The notes under the pieces were generated by a model. It did not search any database. It was given only the letters and a program-made list of their open reading frames with translations, and was not told the origin of the DNA. Shown here in pieces: positions 43,807 to 56,777 of a DNA stretch of 64,000 bases. Numbering within the stretch: position 1 is the stretch's first letter; each line of letters opens with the position of its first letter. Location of the stretch: contig NZ_CP009322.1 of the NCBI RefSeq assembly GCF_000959725.1, forward strand, positions 3,038,001 to 3,102,000. Direction: 5' to 3'. Source of the DNA: Burkholderia gladioli. GTDB taxonomy: Bacteria > Pseudomonadota > Gammaproteobacteria > Burkholderiales > Burkholderiaceae. The position numbers and the translations under genes are program-made.

Positions 43807-46800
43807 TCATTTGAGCCCGAAGTCGACGCGCGTGGTCGCGCCCTTGTCCTCGATGCCCTTGGCGTCGAGCCTGGGCGCCACGATGAACATCCGGCTCGCA
43901 TCCACCTTGCCGTCCAGGTACTGGCGCACCGCCTGCGCGCGCTGCTGGGCAAGCTCGCGCAGGGCCGCGTCGTCGGCCGGCGCGTGCGCCTCGAGCGCGG
44001 CCTTCATGTCCGCGTCGGGCAGCGTCTTCTGCATGCCGATCAGGTTGCGCGGCTTCTTGAAGTCGGCCGCCTTGTAGGCCTTGGTCAGGTACTTCGTGTA
44101 TTCCTCCGGCGTGACCTTGACCGTCATCGGGTCGATGCTCTCGCCCTGCCCCACCACGTCCTTGAGCTTCTGCTGGCGCACCAGGCGCTCGACATAGGCA
44201 TCGCGCAGGCCCGGCGCGTCGCGCGCGGGATCGACGCGGCCCGTCAGGTCGAGGCGGATCGAGGGCTTCTCGGCCAGCATCTTCGAGATGGTGTCGAGCT
44301 TCTGCTTCGAGGCGTCGGAGAGCGTGGCCACGCCCGGCGCGAATTCGACGTAGCCGAGCTCCTCGCCGTTGCCGCCGAAGGCGCTGGCGATCAGCGAGAA
44401 CGGCGCCGTCACCGCCTTCTTCAACAGGTTCAGCACGGCATGCCAGATCAGCCCGCCGATGCTGAACTCGGGGTTCGACAGCGAGCCCGACACGGGGATG
44501 TTCACGTCGATCTCGCCGCGCGAGTTCTTCAGCAGCGAGATCGCCAGGCGCACCGGCAGCTTGGTGGCCGTGTCGTTGTCGATGTGGTCGCCGAAGGTGA
44601 GCTGGTCGATGAAGATGTGGTTGTTGGCGCTGAGCTGGTCGTCGGCGAGTTGGTAGTGCAGGTCGACGTTGAGCTTGCCCTTGGTGATCGGGTAGCCGGC
44701 GTACTTCGCCGAGTACGGCGTCAGGTTGGTCAGCTCGATGCCGTGCGCCGAGGCCGTCAGGTCCAGCGCCGGCTTGGCGATCAGCGGATTGACCGAACCC
44801 TTGATCGAGATCGGGCCGTTGCCGGCCAGGCTGGCCGCGATGTCGACCGGCGCGCTGGTCTGCGAATCGGTGCCGAACGCGCCCACCGTGCCCTTGATCG
44901 CCACCAGGTCGGCCGTGTAGTTCGGGCGGATGAAGTTGTCGGTATAGGTGACGCGGCCGTCCTGCAGCACCAGTTCGCCAAAGCGCATCCGCACCGGCTG
45001 GCTCGGCGCCGGCGCGGCCTTCACCACCACGCTCGGCACCGAGGCCGGCAGCGGCGCGGCGGCGCCCGAGGCGGCGTTGGCCGAGGCCAGCGTGCCGGCC
45101 ACGCTGGAGGCGGCCGAGGCAGGGCTGGCCGCGGCGGTCGCGGTGGTCGCCGAAGCGCCCGAGGCCGGATGCGCGCTCGCCGCCGCGACGGCCGCGGCCG
45201 TCGGCGACAAGGGCACCGGTTCGGCGCCGCTGGCGTCGCGCGTCAGCGATTGCGCCGGGCCGCTCTGCCTGGCCACCACGTCGTTGAGGTTCAGGCGCCC
45301 CTGCGCGTCGAGCAGCACGCGGCCGTAGAAGCCGGAGAAGGTCACGCGCGAAGCGTCGACATCGGTGCCGCGCTCGCTGTCGTAGTTCGCCTTCAGGTTC
45401 GACAGCGCCAGCGAACGCCAGCCCGCGAACGGGTCCGAGCTGGCCTTGTCGAGCATCCGCACGTCCACCACGGCGAGATCGCCGCGATACGAGGCCTTGG
45501 TCGCCGCCTTCGCCTGCGACACCGCCAGGTTGCCCTTCGCGTTGAGCAGCGCGCTGGCGATGGTGGCATTGAGCGCGCCGCCGAAATACGGCTCGAAGGC
45601 GGCCGCATCGAGCCGGTTGCCGTCGATGCGCAGCTTCGCGTCGAGCGGCGTGGCCGTCACCTCGCCCGCCACCGCGAAACTGCCCTTGCGGTTCAGCGTG
45701 GTGCGCAGCGAAACCGGCAGCGGCTTGGACAGATCGTCGGTGAGCGGCCCGACCTTCACGTCGAGCGGCGCGAACGCCAGCTTCACGGGGCGCGGGGTGG
45801 ACAGGTCGGTGAAGCTGGCCTTGGCGCCGGCCAGGCTCAGCTCGCCGATCCGGTAATGCCAGGGCGCGGTGGTCTTGCCGTTGGCCGGCTTTGCGGCCGG
45901 TTTCGCGGCCGGTCTGGCGGCGGTTTTCTCCGCCGGCTCGCGACGCGCGCCGCGCGCGGATGCCGCCGGCTCGGCCAGCGCGGCCAGGTCGATCTCGCCG
46001 TTCTTCAGGCGCGCCGCGTCGACGTCCAGGCCGTTGATGGCCACGCTCGCCACCTCGGCCGTGCGCGCGCCGAGATCGATGCGCGAGAGCTTCACGTCGG
46101 CCTTCGAGAAGGCCAGCACCGGCGCCTTCGCATAAGGCGCGCCGATCTTCAGCGCATCGAGCGTCAGGCTGCTGGGGCCGACATTGGCCGCCAGCTCCGG
46201 CTTCGACCAATCCGCGAAGGCGTCGATCGAGGCGCCGAGCCTGCCGTCGAGCAGCTTCGCCGAGCTCGCCCCGGCCAGGTACGGCGCGATCGCCGGCAGC
46301 GCGAAGCCGTCGATGCCCAGATGGCCGCCCACCTGCTGCTGGGCCAGGCTGACGGCGCCGGCCGCGTTCAGCGCGCCGCCCTGGGCGAGCTGGGTCGAGA
46401 TCCAGAACTTGGCTGGCTGCCGGCCCTGCAGCGTGAAGCCGGACAGCGTGGTCTTCAGCTTGGCGAGCGTGAGATCGGCGGCGGGGGCCACCGAGGCGTC
46501 GCTGATGTGGATGGTGCCGTCGTCGATCGCGAGGCGGGCGATCGTCAGGTCGAGCGGTTGCGGCTTCGCGTCCTCGGCGGCGGGCTTGGCCTGGGCCTGC
46601 GTGCTTGCGCTCGCGCCGCTCGCCGCGCCTGCCGGTGCCGACGCGGCTGCCGTGACGGCCGCCGGCGACGAGGCCGCGGCGGGCGCCGCCTTCGCGACGT
46701 TCCCGGCCTTCGCGTCGTTCGCCGCATTCGTCGCGCCGCCCTGGGCCGCTGCCAGCTTCTGCACGTTCAGCACGCCGGCCGCATCGCGCGTGAGCGTGAG

Positions 46801-47820
46801 CACCGGCGCGTCGACGCGGATCTCGTCGAAATGCAGCACCTGCCGCAGCGGTTCGAGCGAGCCCGCCGCCACATGCACGGCGCGCGCCGCGAACAGCGGA
46901 TGGTTCGCCGCGTCGCTGAGATTCGCGTCGGCCAGGTCGACCGTGCCCGACACGCGCAGCGCGGGCGTCTCGCCGTCGATCGAGAAGCGCAGCACCAGGT
47001 CGCTCGACAGCCTGCCGGAACTCATCTGGACCGGCAGCCTGGCCGGCGCGTAGGACAGCAGCTTGGGCACGTCGAGCCCGTCGAACTTCAGGTTGATCTC
47101 CGATTCGCGCGTCTGCGAGAAGGGCTTGGTCTTGCCGGTGATCGCGATCGGGCTGCCGTCGAGGCGCAGCTTCAGGGTCGGCTGCACGAAGATGTCGGTC
47201 TTCGAGGGCAGGGTGGCGACGAAGGGCACGCCGAGCGCCCATTGATCGACCACGTGCCGGGCGCCGAGCAGGCGATCGTCGAAGTCGATCCGGCCGTCGG
47301 TGACCTGGATGTTCGACACCGAGAAGCGCGTCGGCCCGGAGGACGAGGGCTGCGACGGCTTCGAGAACTTCTCGATCAGGTCGGTGAAATTGAAGCGCTG
47401 CGCGTCGTAGCGGACGATGTGGAAGCGCGGCGCGTCGATGCGCACCTCGTCGACGATCGGCGCGCCGCGCAGCAGCGAGCTCCAGGCCGGCCGCACGGTC
47501 AGCTTGCCGATGTCGACGAAGGGGCCTTGCCCGCCGCGCTCGCCGATATGGACGCCGTCGGCCTCGAGCCGCAGCGTGTAGGGGTTCAGCGCGATCCGCG
47601 CGATCGTGGCGGGGCGGTCGAGCTGGCGGCTCAACTGCTGCTCGGCGATATGGCGGATCAGCGGCGGCGCCGCGAAGAAACCGAGCAGGCCGAACACGAC
47701 CAGGAAAATGAGGATGCCGAGCGCGACGCGCCTGGTGCGGCGCGACCGGGCCACGTCGCCGAGCCGCTTGCCGACGGACGGACGGGAGTTCTCAGGTTGA
47801 TTTTTCTGGATGCTGGCCAT
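43807..47820 (-). CDS. Giant DUF748/AsmA-like envelope protein
   Basis: A 1337-residue protein anchored by one N-terminal helix (RRVALGILIFLVVFGLLGFFAA, about residues 31-52). The following periplasmic part is made of AsmA/DUF748 repeats, for example ARIALNPYTLRLEADGVHI, WSSLLRGAPIVDEVRIDAPRFHIVR and VDQWALGVPFVA. Two long Ala/Pro-rich linkers interrupt it (about residues 400-450 and 890-940). The C-terminal 170 residues resemble an OmpA-like region (EFAPGVATLSDASKQKLDTISKML). Long AsmA-like proteins bridge inner and outer membranes and are linked to lipid movement; this role is inferred. Start at 47820 begins the conserved hydrophilic head. Monocistronic. Confidence 0.85.
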   Translation of the reverse strand: MASIQKNQPENSRPSVGKRLGDVARSRRTRRVALGILIFLVVFGLLGFFAAPPLIRHIAEQQLSRQLDRPATIARIALNPYTLRLEADGVHIGERGGQGPFVDIGKLTVRPAWSSLLRGAPIVDEVRIDAPRFHIVRYDAQRFNFTDLIEKFSKPSQPSSSGPTRFSVSNIQVTDGRIDFDDRLLGARHVVDQWALGVPFVATLPSKTDIFVQPTLKLRLDGSPIAITGKTKPFSQTRESEINLKFDGLDVPKLLSYAPARLPVQMSSGRLSSDLVLRFSIDGETPALRVSGTVDLADANLSDAANHPLFAARAVHVAAGSLEPLRQVLHFDEIRVDAPVLTLTRDAAGVLNVQKLAAAQGGATNAANDAKAGNVAKAAPAAASSPAAVTAAASAPAGAASGASASTQAQAKPAAEDAKPQPLDLTIARLAIDDGTIHISDASVAPAADLTLAKLKTTLSGFTLQGRQPAKFWISTQLAQGGALNAAGAVSLAQQQVGGHLGIDGFALPAIAPYLAGASSAKLLDGRLGASIDAFADWSKPELAANVGPSSLTLDALKIGAPYAKAPVLAFSKADVKLSRIDLGARTAEVASVAINGLDVDAARLKNGEIDLAALAEPAASARGARREPAEKTAARPAAKPAAKPANGKTTAPWHYRIGELSLAGAKASFTDLSTPRPVKLAFAPLDVKVGPLTDDLSKPLPVSLRTTLNRKGSFAVAGEVTATPLDAKLRIDGNRLDAAAFEPYFGGALNATIASALLNAKGNLAVSQAKAATKASYRGDLAVVDVRMLDKASSDPFAGWRSLALSNLKANYDSERGTDVDASRVTFSGFYGRVLLDAQGRLNLNDVVARQSGPAQSLTRDASGAEPVPLSPTAAAVAAASAHPASGASATTATAAASPASAASSVAGTLASANAASGAAAPLPASVPSVVVKAAPAPSQPVRMRFGELVLQDGRVTYTDNFIRPNYTADLVAIKGTVGAFGTDSQTSAPVDIAASLAGNGPISIKGSVNPLIAKPALDLTASAHGIELTNLTPYSAKYAGYPITKGKLNVDLHYQLADDQLSANNHIFIDQLTFGDHIDNDTATKLPVRLAISLLKNSRGEIDVNIPVSGSLSNPEFSIGGLIWHAVLNLLKKAVTAPFSLIASAFGGNGEELGYVEFAPGVATLSDASKQKLDTISKMLAEKPSIRLDLTGRVDPARDAPGLRDAYVERLVRQQKLKDVVGQGESIDPMTVKVTPEEYTKYLTKAYKAADFKKPRNLIGMQKTLPDADMKAALEAHAPADDAALRELAQQRAQAVRQYLDGKVDASRMFIVAPRLDAKGIEDKGATTRVDFGLK

Positions 47821-48117
47821 GCTGAGGTGCCGTTGAGAGGACGACGAACGTCGTCTGCAAAATCGGGACGGAAAGCCCGGCTTTCCGAAGTATAGGCGCT
47901 CGGCGGGCATGGGCGATGTCGCCTCGTAGGCGATCGCCAGCCGCGACGACGCATCTCGCGATGGTGCTGCCGGGCGGCCTGCCCGTCGCACCTTCAAAGC
48001 GGGTCGATGCTCGCCAGTCGTGGATTATACGGAAAGCGTCTGCTCACTTTTCATGACAGGGCGAAGCGCTTGCCCGATTCATTCCAACCAGTCGGCAATA
48101 CACCCCGCCCCAAACGA
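47821..48117. other. Intergenic region upstream of DUF748 gene
   Basis: No supported gene; probably only the promoter of the DUF748 gene. Confidence 0.4.
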
Positions 48118-48139
48118 AAACGGCGCCCGAAGGCGCCGT
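48118..48139 (-). terminator. Rho-independent terminator of DUF1254 gene
   Basis: On the minus strand an 8-bp stem GGCGCC-type with a TTCG loop is followed by TTTTCGTTT, 47 bp past the stop. Confidence 0.85.
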
Positions 48140-48185
48140 CTGATTGCTTCGATAGCAACCGCTCACTTATGCATTAGCCGCCCAT

Positions 48186-49646
48186 TTACTGGCGCACCAG
48201 CGGCGGCGGCTGCCAAGAGCCGTCGGTCGCCTCCGGTTTGGGCGCATAGAGACGCAGCGCCAACTGGAAATCGGCGCGCGGCGCGGGCAGCCAGTTGGCC
48301 GCGCGGGCGCGGCCCGGCGAGCTGGCCGATACGACGATGTCGACCGAGCCGTCGCGATTGCGCTGCAGCCGGTCGAGGCTGCCGATCGCGCGCCGGCCAC
48401 GGCCCGGATCGGGCAGCGCGCCGTCCGCCGTATAAGGCGTGAGCGACCAGAACGCACGCACCGGCGGCAGTTCGCGCGCCGCGAAATGCAGCACGTAGCG
48501 GCGCCCGCCGTTCAGCGCCTCGCCATCGCCGTCGACGGCCACGATCGCCACCGTGTCGTCGTCGCGCGTGCCGGCGCCGAAATGCGTCGCCGCCGCGTAG
48601 GCGCGCAGCGTGTAGTCCTGCCCGTAGCGGCCGGCATCGCCGCCGAGCCAGCGCCAGCCGTCCGCCGCGAACAGGTTCGACGGCGGCGTGCTCAGCCGTG
48701 CACGCGCATCCTCCACCCCGCGCGCGGCGGCGGCGAGCCGCTCGCCGCTCCAGTCGGGCTCGACGCCGGCCTTCACGCCGATCTCGTCGAGCACCTGGTC
48801 GACGTGCGGATCGGGCTGCGGCGGCGGATTGTCGGGCAAGGCGCTGGCGAAGCGCGAGAAGAAGGCCTTGGCATCGAGCGCGGCGACGCGGGCAGCGGCG
48901 CTTGCCGAGGTGGCCGCGCCGTTGTCCGCGTTCGCGTCGGCCGCGGCAGCCCCCGCCGCGGCCGCGCCGCGCGCCGGACGCGCGCTCCAGGCCGACAAGG
49001 GCACCAGCCGAACCGCGCGCTGCCAGCGCCGCGCCTCGGCCAGCTCGCGCCCGGCGCCGCCGCTGCGCACGCGCACGCCGAGCCAGGCGTGGCGCGCCGG
49101 CAGGTCGACGCGCTTAACGCCGGCCGGCAGCGTGCCCTGGAAGCCCGGCCCGACCAGCGCAATCGTTTGCGCCCGGCTGCTTCCATTACGCGGATTGGCC
49201 TCGGCGCCCGTCGACCAGACCACGTTGGTCCACATGTCGAGCACACGCGCGTCGAGGTAACGGCCGCGCGTATCGGGCAGGGAAAGGATCAGCGGTTCGG
49301 TGCCGACATCGAGCCAGCCGCTCGCGTCGAGCGTGTCGATGCCCGGCAGCGGCGGATTGATGGCGCCGGCGGGCGGCAACGAAGCGTCGATGCGCAGCGT
49401 GTTGGCGGGCGCCTGGCCGGGACCGGCGGCGCCAGGATCGGTGGCGGCCTGGCGCGCCACCTCCATCATCACCAGCGGGTAGGCATACAGGTAGGAGTCG
49501 GCGACCTCGCTGCGCATCCAGCCCGTCTTGCGGGCGACGACATCGGGCGGCTGCTGCGGCGACGCGCAGCCGGCCAGCAGGACGAACACGGCGGCCGTCG
49601 CGCCGAAGGTCAGCCGGGCGACGGGAAGTTGGCGAAAGATTGTCAT
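48186..49646 (-). CDS. DUF1254/DUF1214 lipoprotein
   Basis: A 486-residue lipoprotein with lipobox LAGC (Cys27). The N-terminal domain is DUF1254 (SYLYAYPLVMMEVARQ, LDASGWLDVGTEPLILSLPDTRGRYLDARVLDMWTNV, with the long motif typical of the family). The C-terminal DUF1214 domain includes YVLHFAARELPPVRAFWSLTPY and LDRLQRNRDGSVDIVVSASSPG. A poly-alanine linker sits near residue 225. These two domains occur together in many proteobacterial envelope proteins of unknown role. Monocistronic. Confidence 0.88.
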   Translation of the reverse strand: MTIFRQLPVARLTFGATAAVFVLLAGCASPQQPPDVVARKTGWMRSEVADSYLYAYPLVMMEVARQAATDPGAAGPGQAPANTLRIDASLPPAGAINPPLPGIDTLDASGWLDVGTEPLILSLPDTRGRYLDARVLDMWTNVVWSTGAEANPRNGSSRAQTIALVGPGFQGTLPAGVKRVDLPARHAWLGVRVRSGGAGRELAEARRWQRAVRLVPLSAWSARPARGAAAAGAAAADANADNGAATSASAAARVAALDAKAFFSRFASALPDNPPPQPDPHVDQVLDEIGVKAGVEPDWSGERLAAAARGVEDARARLSTPPSNLFAADGWRWLGGDAGRYGQDYTLRAYAAATHFGAGTRDDDTVAIVAVDGDGEALNGGRRYVLHFAARELPPVRAFWSLTPYTADGALPDPGRGRRAIGSLDRLQRNRDGSVDIVVSASSPGRARAANWLPAPRADFQLALRLYAPKPEATDGSWQPPPLVRQ

Positions 49647-50039
49647 TGGTGTTGGCGCGCGGCGCAGCCTGGCTGCGCATGTTGAGCGGCAGCCGGACGC
49701 GCGGGTCTTCCTCGTAGCGTGTGACGGGCTGCATTCGATTCCTCGAACGGCGTGCATCGTACCGCGCGCGTCGGAACAAAAACAGTGGGCATGCACACCT
49801 CTCGATGCCGGAAACCACATTGAATCCTCATGCGCAGCAATACGGCAAAATATTGCGTCATTGTTGAGTTATTCACATGCGTGAGATTCGCCACGATGGG
49901 GCCGGATCCAGCACCCCGTCTCGATCCGGAACCTTTTCCACAGGACACCTCGCCGGGCAACCGGCGCCATGCCACGCAAGCCCCGGCCGAAATCGCGCAC
50001 AATGATCGCTCGCCCTTCCCGACATCCCGTTCTCCCTTC
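49647..50039. other. Intergenic region, divergent promoters
   Basis: About 390 bp between divergent genes; AT-richer around 49830-49880. No gene or specific operator recognised. Confidence 0.4.
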
Positions 50040-50393
50040 ATGACCCTACTCGACCCCGCCAGCATCGATAGCTGGCACGCTCACGTCTACTTCGACGCCG
50101 ACAGCCGCGACGCCGCGTGGGCACTGCGCCAGGTGATCGACGAGCAGCTCGGCGCTCGCGTGCAGCTCGGCCGTTTCCACGAACGCCCGGTCGGCCCGCA
50201 TCCGATGTGGTCGTACCAGCTCGCCTTCGACGGCAGCCAGCTCACGCCCGTGCTCGGCTGGCTCGCGCTCAACCACGGCGCACTCGACGTGTTCGTCCAT
50301 CCGAACACCGGCGATGCGCTGCGCGACCATCGCGATTGCGCGGTGTGGATCGGCCGCTCGCATCAACTGCGTCTCGAGGCGCTGTTCGGCTAG
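50040..50393 (+). CDS. DOPA 4,5-dioxygenase-family protein
   Basis: A 117-residue protein of the bacterial/fungal DOPA dioxygenase family (PF08883 type): IDSWHAHVYFDADSRDAAWALRQ, VGPHPMWSYQLAF, LNHGALDVFVHPNTGDALRDH. The conserved histidines in WHAH, GPHP and VHPN are the likely metal ligands. The family cleaves catechol rings extradiol-fashion, but the role in Burkholderia is not known. Start 50040 begins the conserved region directly; the in-frame codons before it are GC-rich and unrelated. Confidence 0.85.
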   Translation: MTLLDPASIDSWHAHVYFDADSRDAAWALRQVIDEQLGARVQLGRFHERPVGPHPMWSYQLAFDGSQLTPVLGWLALNHGALDVFVHPNTGDALRDHRDCAVWIGRSHQLRLEALFG

Positions 50394-50821
50394 CCGGCCC
50401 TGCCTCCTGCCGCTCGTCGTTCGGGTGATCGCATCGCTCGATGCATCTCCCGAATGATTCAACCTGGAGTTTCGAATTACCGGCAATTGATCGCCGATGA
50501 GATTCAATCCGAATTTCCTGAAATCGGCAATCGATTCGCATTATTGCTTCCGCGAAATGAACGACATATTTAATTAAGCATTTCGCCAAGCCACACCCCG
50601 CCTCTTCCGCCGAATTTCCCCGTGAAATCATCGATTTTTGTCGCTTGATGACATAAATCCGTCGAATTCCATCAGCCCCGCGGCTTTTTGATTTTTCATG
50701 CTGCGTGGGCGAGATCGCGTTGCCATTTTCGTTTCATCTTTCGCGGTTATCGTGCTGGGCGCCGTCGACTGGCCGGGCGGCGCCATCGTGCCTGTCACCC
50801 CATAAACAAACGAGGCATCCA
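50394..50821. other. AT-rich region upstream of phospholipase C gene
   Basis: About 430 bp without a supported gene. The 50450-50700 part is markedly AT-rich for this genome and probably contains the phospholipase promoter and control sites. I looked for a Pho box and found only a weak half-site. Confidence 0.45.
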
Positions 50822-52696
50822 ATGACATCGAACAAACGCCGCGATTTTCTGAAACTGGGAACCCACACGCTGGCCGCCGCCGGCATGGCGTCGGTCCTGC
50901 CCCCCGCGATCCGTAACGCGCTCGCCCAGACCACGCCGCCGGGAAAGCTCGCCGACATCGAGCACGTGATCATCTTCATGCAGGAGAACCGCTCGTTCGA
51001 CCATTACTTCGGCATGCTGCCGGGCGTGCGCGGCCTCTCCGATCCGCATCCGGCGCCGCTGCCGAGCGGCCAGACGATCTGGTACCAGCCGAACAACGGC
51101 ACGGGCAGCTACGCCGCGCGCAATCCCTCGGGCAAGCTGGTGGCCAACGTGATGCCCTATCCGCTCAATCCCGGCACCGGCAGCCCCGTCAATTACCAGG
51201 GCGTCAATCTCAATCACGACTGGAAGGGCTCGCAAAGCACCTGGGCCAACTGGAACGCCTGGATCCAGAAGAAGGGCTACAGGAGCATGGGCTACCTGAA
51301 GCCCGCCGACCTGCCCTTCTACTACGCGCTCGCCAATGCCTTCACGGTCTGCGACGCCTATCACTGCTCACTGTTCGGCCCGACCAACCCGAACCGCCGC
51401 TACCTGTGGACCGGCACCTCGGGCGCCGGCACGATCACCAATTCGTCCTGGACGCACTACATCGTCGAGAACGACGACCTGTGGGAGAGCAACGTCACCT
51501 CGGATCCGGCCAACGACAGGGGCCAGCAGAACGGCTGGGACTGGAAGACCTATGCCGACGTGCTCGAGGACAACCAGGTGAACTGGAAGGTGTACCAGGG
51601 CTACGGCAACTACGGCGACAACGCGCTGGCCTACTTCAACCCGTTCCGGCGCGGCGGCGATGCCGACAAGATCGCGCGGGCGCGCAGCTACGGCGGCAAG
51701 TCCGGCGACAACGACGCGCAATCGGCCAACGGCCTGATCGCCGCGCTGCAGGCCGACCTGGCGGCCAAGGACGCGAACGGCAAGAGCAGCTTCCCGGCCG
51801 TCTCGTGGATCGTCGCGCCCTATACCTATTGCGAGCACCCGACCGCGCTCTCGAGCGACGGCGAATCCTTCGCCGAGCGCGTGATCAACACGGTGATCGG
51901 CAGCAAGGACGTGTGGAGCAAGTGCGCGATCTTCATCACCTATGACGAGAACGACGGCTACTTCGACCACGTGCCGCCGCCGATCCCGCCGCTCGACGGC
52001 TACGGCAAGCACAACCTGCAGACCGCCGCCGGCACGCCGATCGATCTCGGCGACGAAACCTACCAGTCGACCCCGATCGGGCTCGGGCCGCGCGTGCCGA
52101 TGATGGTGGTGTCGCCGTGGAGCAAGGGCGGGCGCGTGTCCTCACGACTCTCGGACCACACCTCGGTGATCCGCTTCCTAGAGACCTGGCTCACCGCGCG
52201 CGGTTATCCCGCCGGCAAGGTGCAATGCCCGAACATCTCGGCCTGGCGCCGCGCCGTGTGCGGCGATCTCACCGAGACGCTGAACCTGGCGGCGCCTGTC
52301 AACACGCCGAGCGACTCGGACGTGCTGCACTGGTCGATCACCGAGCCGAGCAACGGGCCGAACTCGAGCTACGCGCCCTATCCGTATTCGGACGGCGATA
52401 CCTTCTCGCCGGGCGTGCCCGCCAAGTCGCGCGGCGCCTGCCCGCTGCCTTACCAGGCCGCGGTCACGGCCCGCAAGTCCGGCACCTCGATCGCGCTGAG
52501 CTTCGACAATACGAAATCCAGCGCCGCCGCCACCTTCATCGTCTATGTGAACGCCCTGAGTTCGGCGCAGAAGGTGTTCCACTACTCGGTGGCGGCCGGC
52601 ACCACGCTCGATGATTCACTGGTGCTGAGCGCGAGCGACAGCCAGTGCCAGGTGTTCGGGCCCCCGTCGCCGGGCGGGTATTTCTGGAAGTTCTGA
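50822..52696 (+). CDS. plcN: Tat-exported phospholipase C (phosphocholine-type)
   Basis: A 624-residue phosphoesterase-superfamily enzyme. The twin-arginine signal (NKRRDFLKLGTHTLAAAGMASVLPPAI) directs folded export. The catalytic domain holds IEHVIIFMQENRSFDHYFGMLPGVRG (metal/nucleophile region), CDAYHCSLFGPTNPNRRYLWTG, FITYDENDGYFDHVPPP and SDHTSVIRFLE. The C-terminal region ends CQVFGPPSPGGYFWKF, like one DUF756 domain. Classic PlcH/PlcN are about 690-730 residues with two such domains, so this member is shorter. It hydrolyses phosphatidylcholine-type lipids outside the cytosol. GAGG site before ATG 50822. Confidence 0.9.
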   Translation: MTSNKRRDFLKLGTHTLAAAGMASVLPPAIRNALAQTTPPGKLADIEHVIIFMQENRSFDHYFGMLPGVRGLSDPHPAPLPSGQTIWYQPNNGTGSYAARNPSGKLVANVMPYPLNPGTGSPVNYQGVNLNHDWKGSQSTWANWNAWIQKKGYRSMGYLKPADLPFYYALANAFTVCDAYHCSLFGPTNPNRRYLWTGTSGAGTITNSSWTHYIVENDDLWESNVTSDPANDRGQQNGWDWKTYADVLEDNQVNWKVYQGYGNYGDNALAYFNPFRRGGDADKIARARSYGGKSGDNDAQSANGLIAALQADLAAKDANGKSSFPAVSWIVAPYTYCEHPTALSSDGESFAERVINTVIGSKDVWSKCAIFITYDENDGYFDHVPPPIPPLDGYGKHNLQTAAGTPIDLGDETYQSTPIGLGPRVPMMVVSPWSKGGRVSSRLSDHTSVIRFLETWLTARGYPAGKVQCPNISAWRRAVCGDLTETLNLAAPVNTPSDSDVLHWSITEPSNGPNSSYAPYPYSDGDTFSPGVPAKSRGACPLPYQAAVTARKSGTSIALSFDNTKSSAAATFIVYVNALSSAQKVFHYSVAAGTTLDDSLVLSASDSQCQVFGPPSPGGYFWKF

Positions 52697-52726
52697 CGGC
52701 ACCCGGGGCAACCCGGTGATGGGTAG

Positions 52727-52749
52727 CGGCCCGCTCTGGCGGGCCGTTT
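52727..52749 (+). terminator. Terminator of phospholipase C gene
   Basis: An 8-bp stem CGGCCCGC/GCGGGCCG with TCTG loop, then TTTCG, 31 bp past the stop. Confidence 0.75.
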
Positions 52750-52846
52750 CGCTGTGGGCGGCCGTCACCCGGTCTTCGGGGCGGGATCGCTTGCACCCCG
52801 AAACGTCGTCGGTCGCGCAAGGTCGAAATCATCGTCGAGAAAGCGC

Positions 52847-52877
52847 TTGACCTTCCCATGATGGGAAGCTTGATACT
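52847..52877 (+). promoter_or_regulatory. CueR-type promoter of copper ATPase gene
   Basis: TTGACC (52847-52852) and GATACT (52872-52877) are separated by an unusually long 19-bp spacer containing the dyad CTTCCC-ATGAT-GGGAAG. This is the layout of MerR-family CueR promoters (for example E. coli copA), in which metal-bound regulator untwists the DNA. No cueR gene is in the window, so the regulator acts from elsewhere. Confidence 0.85.
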
Positions 52878-52916
52878 GCGTCCATTGTCGGCTTCGGCCG
52901 CTTCCGACCGGTAAAC

Positions 52917-56308
<3,392 letters not shown>

Positions 56309-56312
<4 letters not shown>

Positions 56313-56767
56313 GCTCGGCGGCTGCGGGCGGAATCGGGCGGAATCGGCGAGGGCAGTTGCGCGTCGAGGCAGGCAATCGCGGCCAGCAGGGCGTCGAGGT
56401 AGAGCGGCATCGGCACGCGTTCGAGCAGGCCGTCGAAGCACCGCAACACGGGTGCGACGGCGGCCTTTTCGCTTGCCTGCAGGGTTGCGGCCGGCTCGGG
56501 CGATGCCGTGCATTCGAGGCGGTCGAGGCAGGCCAGCAAGGCATTCTCGGCCGCGCGAAAGCCTTGCGCATCGGCCACGCCGATGAATTCACGCAGGCGA
56601 TACGCGGTATGAACCACGCCCAGCAGGGTCGCCACGCTCTCCCGCGAGCCGGCCCCGATGCAGAGCGCGTCGAGCGCCAGGTAATACTTCAGCTGGACGT
56701 CGCGCGCTTGCCGCGCCGGCATCAAGGACGGCGACGGAACCGCCTTCCTGCCTCGCCTCGCGCTCAT
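56309..56767 (-). CDS. Hypothetical helical protein
   Basis: A 152-residue protein with a basic N terminus ([12 protein letters not shown]) and an all-helical remainder ([36 protein letters not shown]). It overlaps the end of the copper ATPase gene by four bases in convergent orientation and starts 10 bp after the next upstream gene, so it is the last gene of a three-gene unit with the TRIC channel. No family recognised. Confidence 0.62.
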
Positions 56768-56777
56768 GAACGCCCCC

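Noticed and set aside
43711-47895. A 1394-codon open frame on the plus strand
   Set aside because: It is the mirror of the DUF748 gene. In very GC-rich DNA the antisense frame often stays open; its product is Arg/His/Gly-rich with no domains.
50640-50670. Pho box before the phospholipase C gene
   Set aside because: Only one half-site (TGTCAT on the minus strand) fits; the second half does not match.
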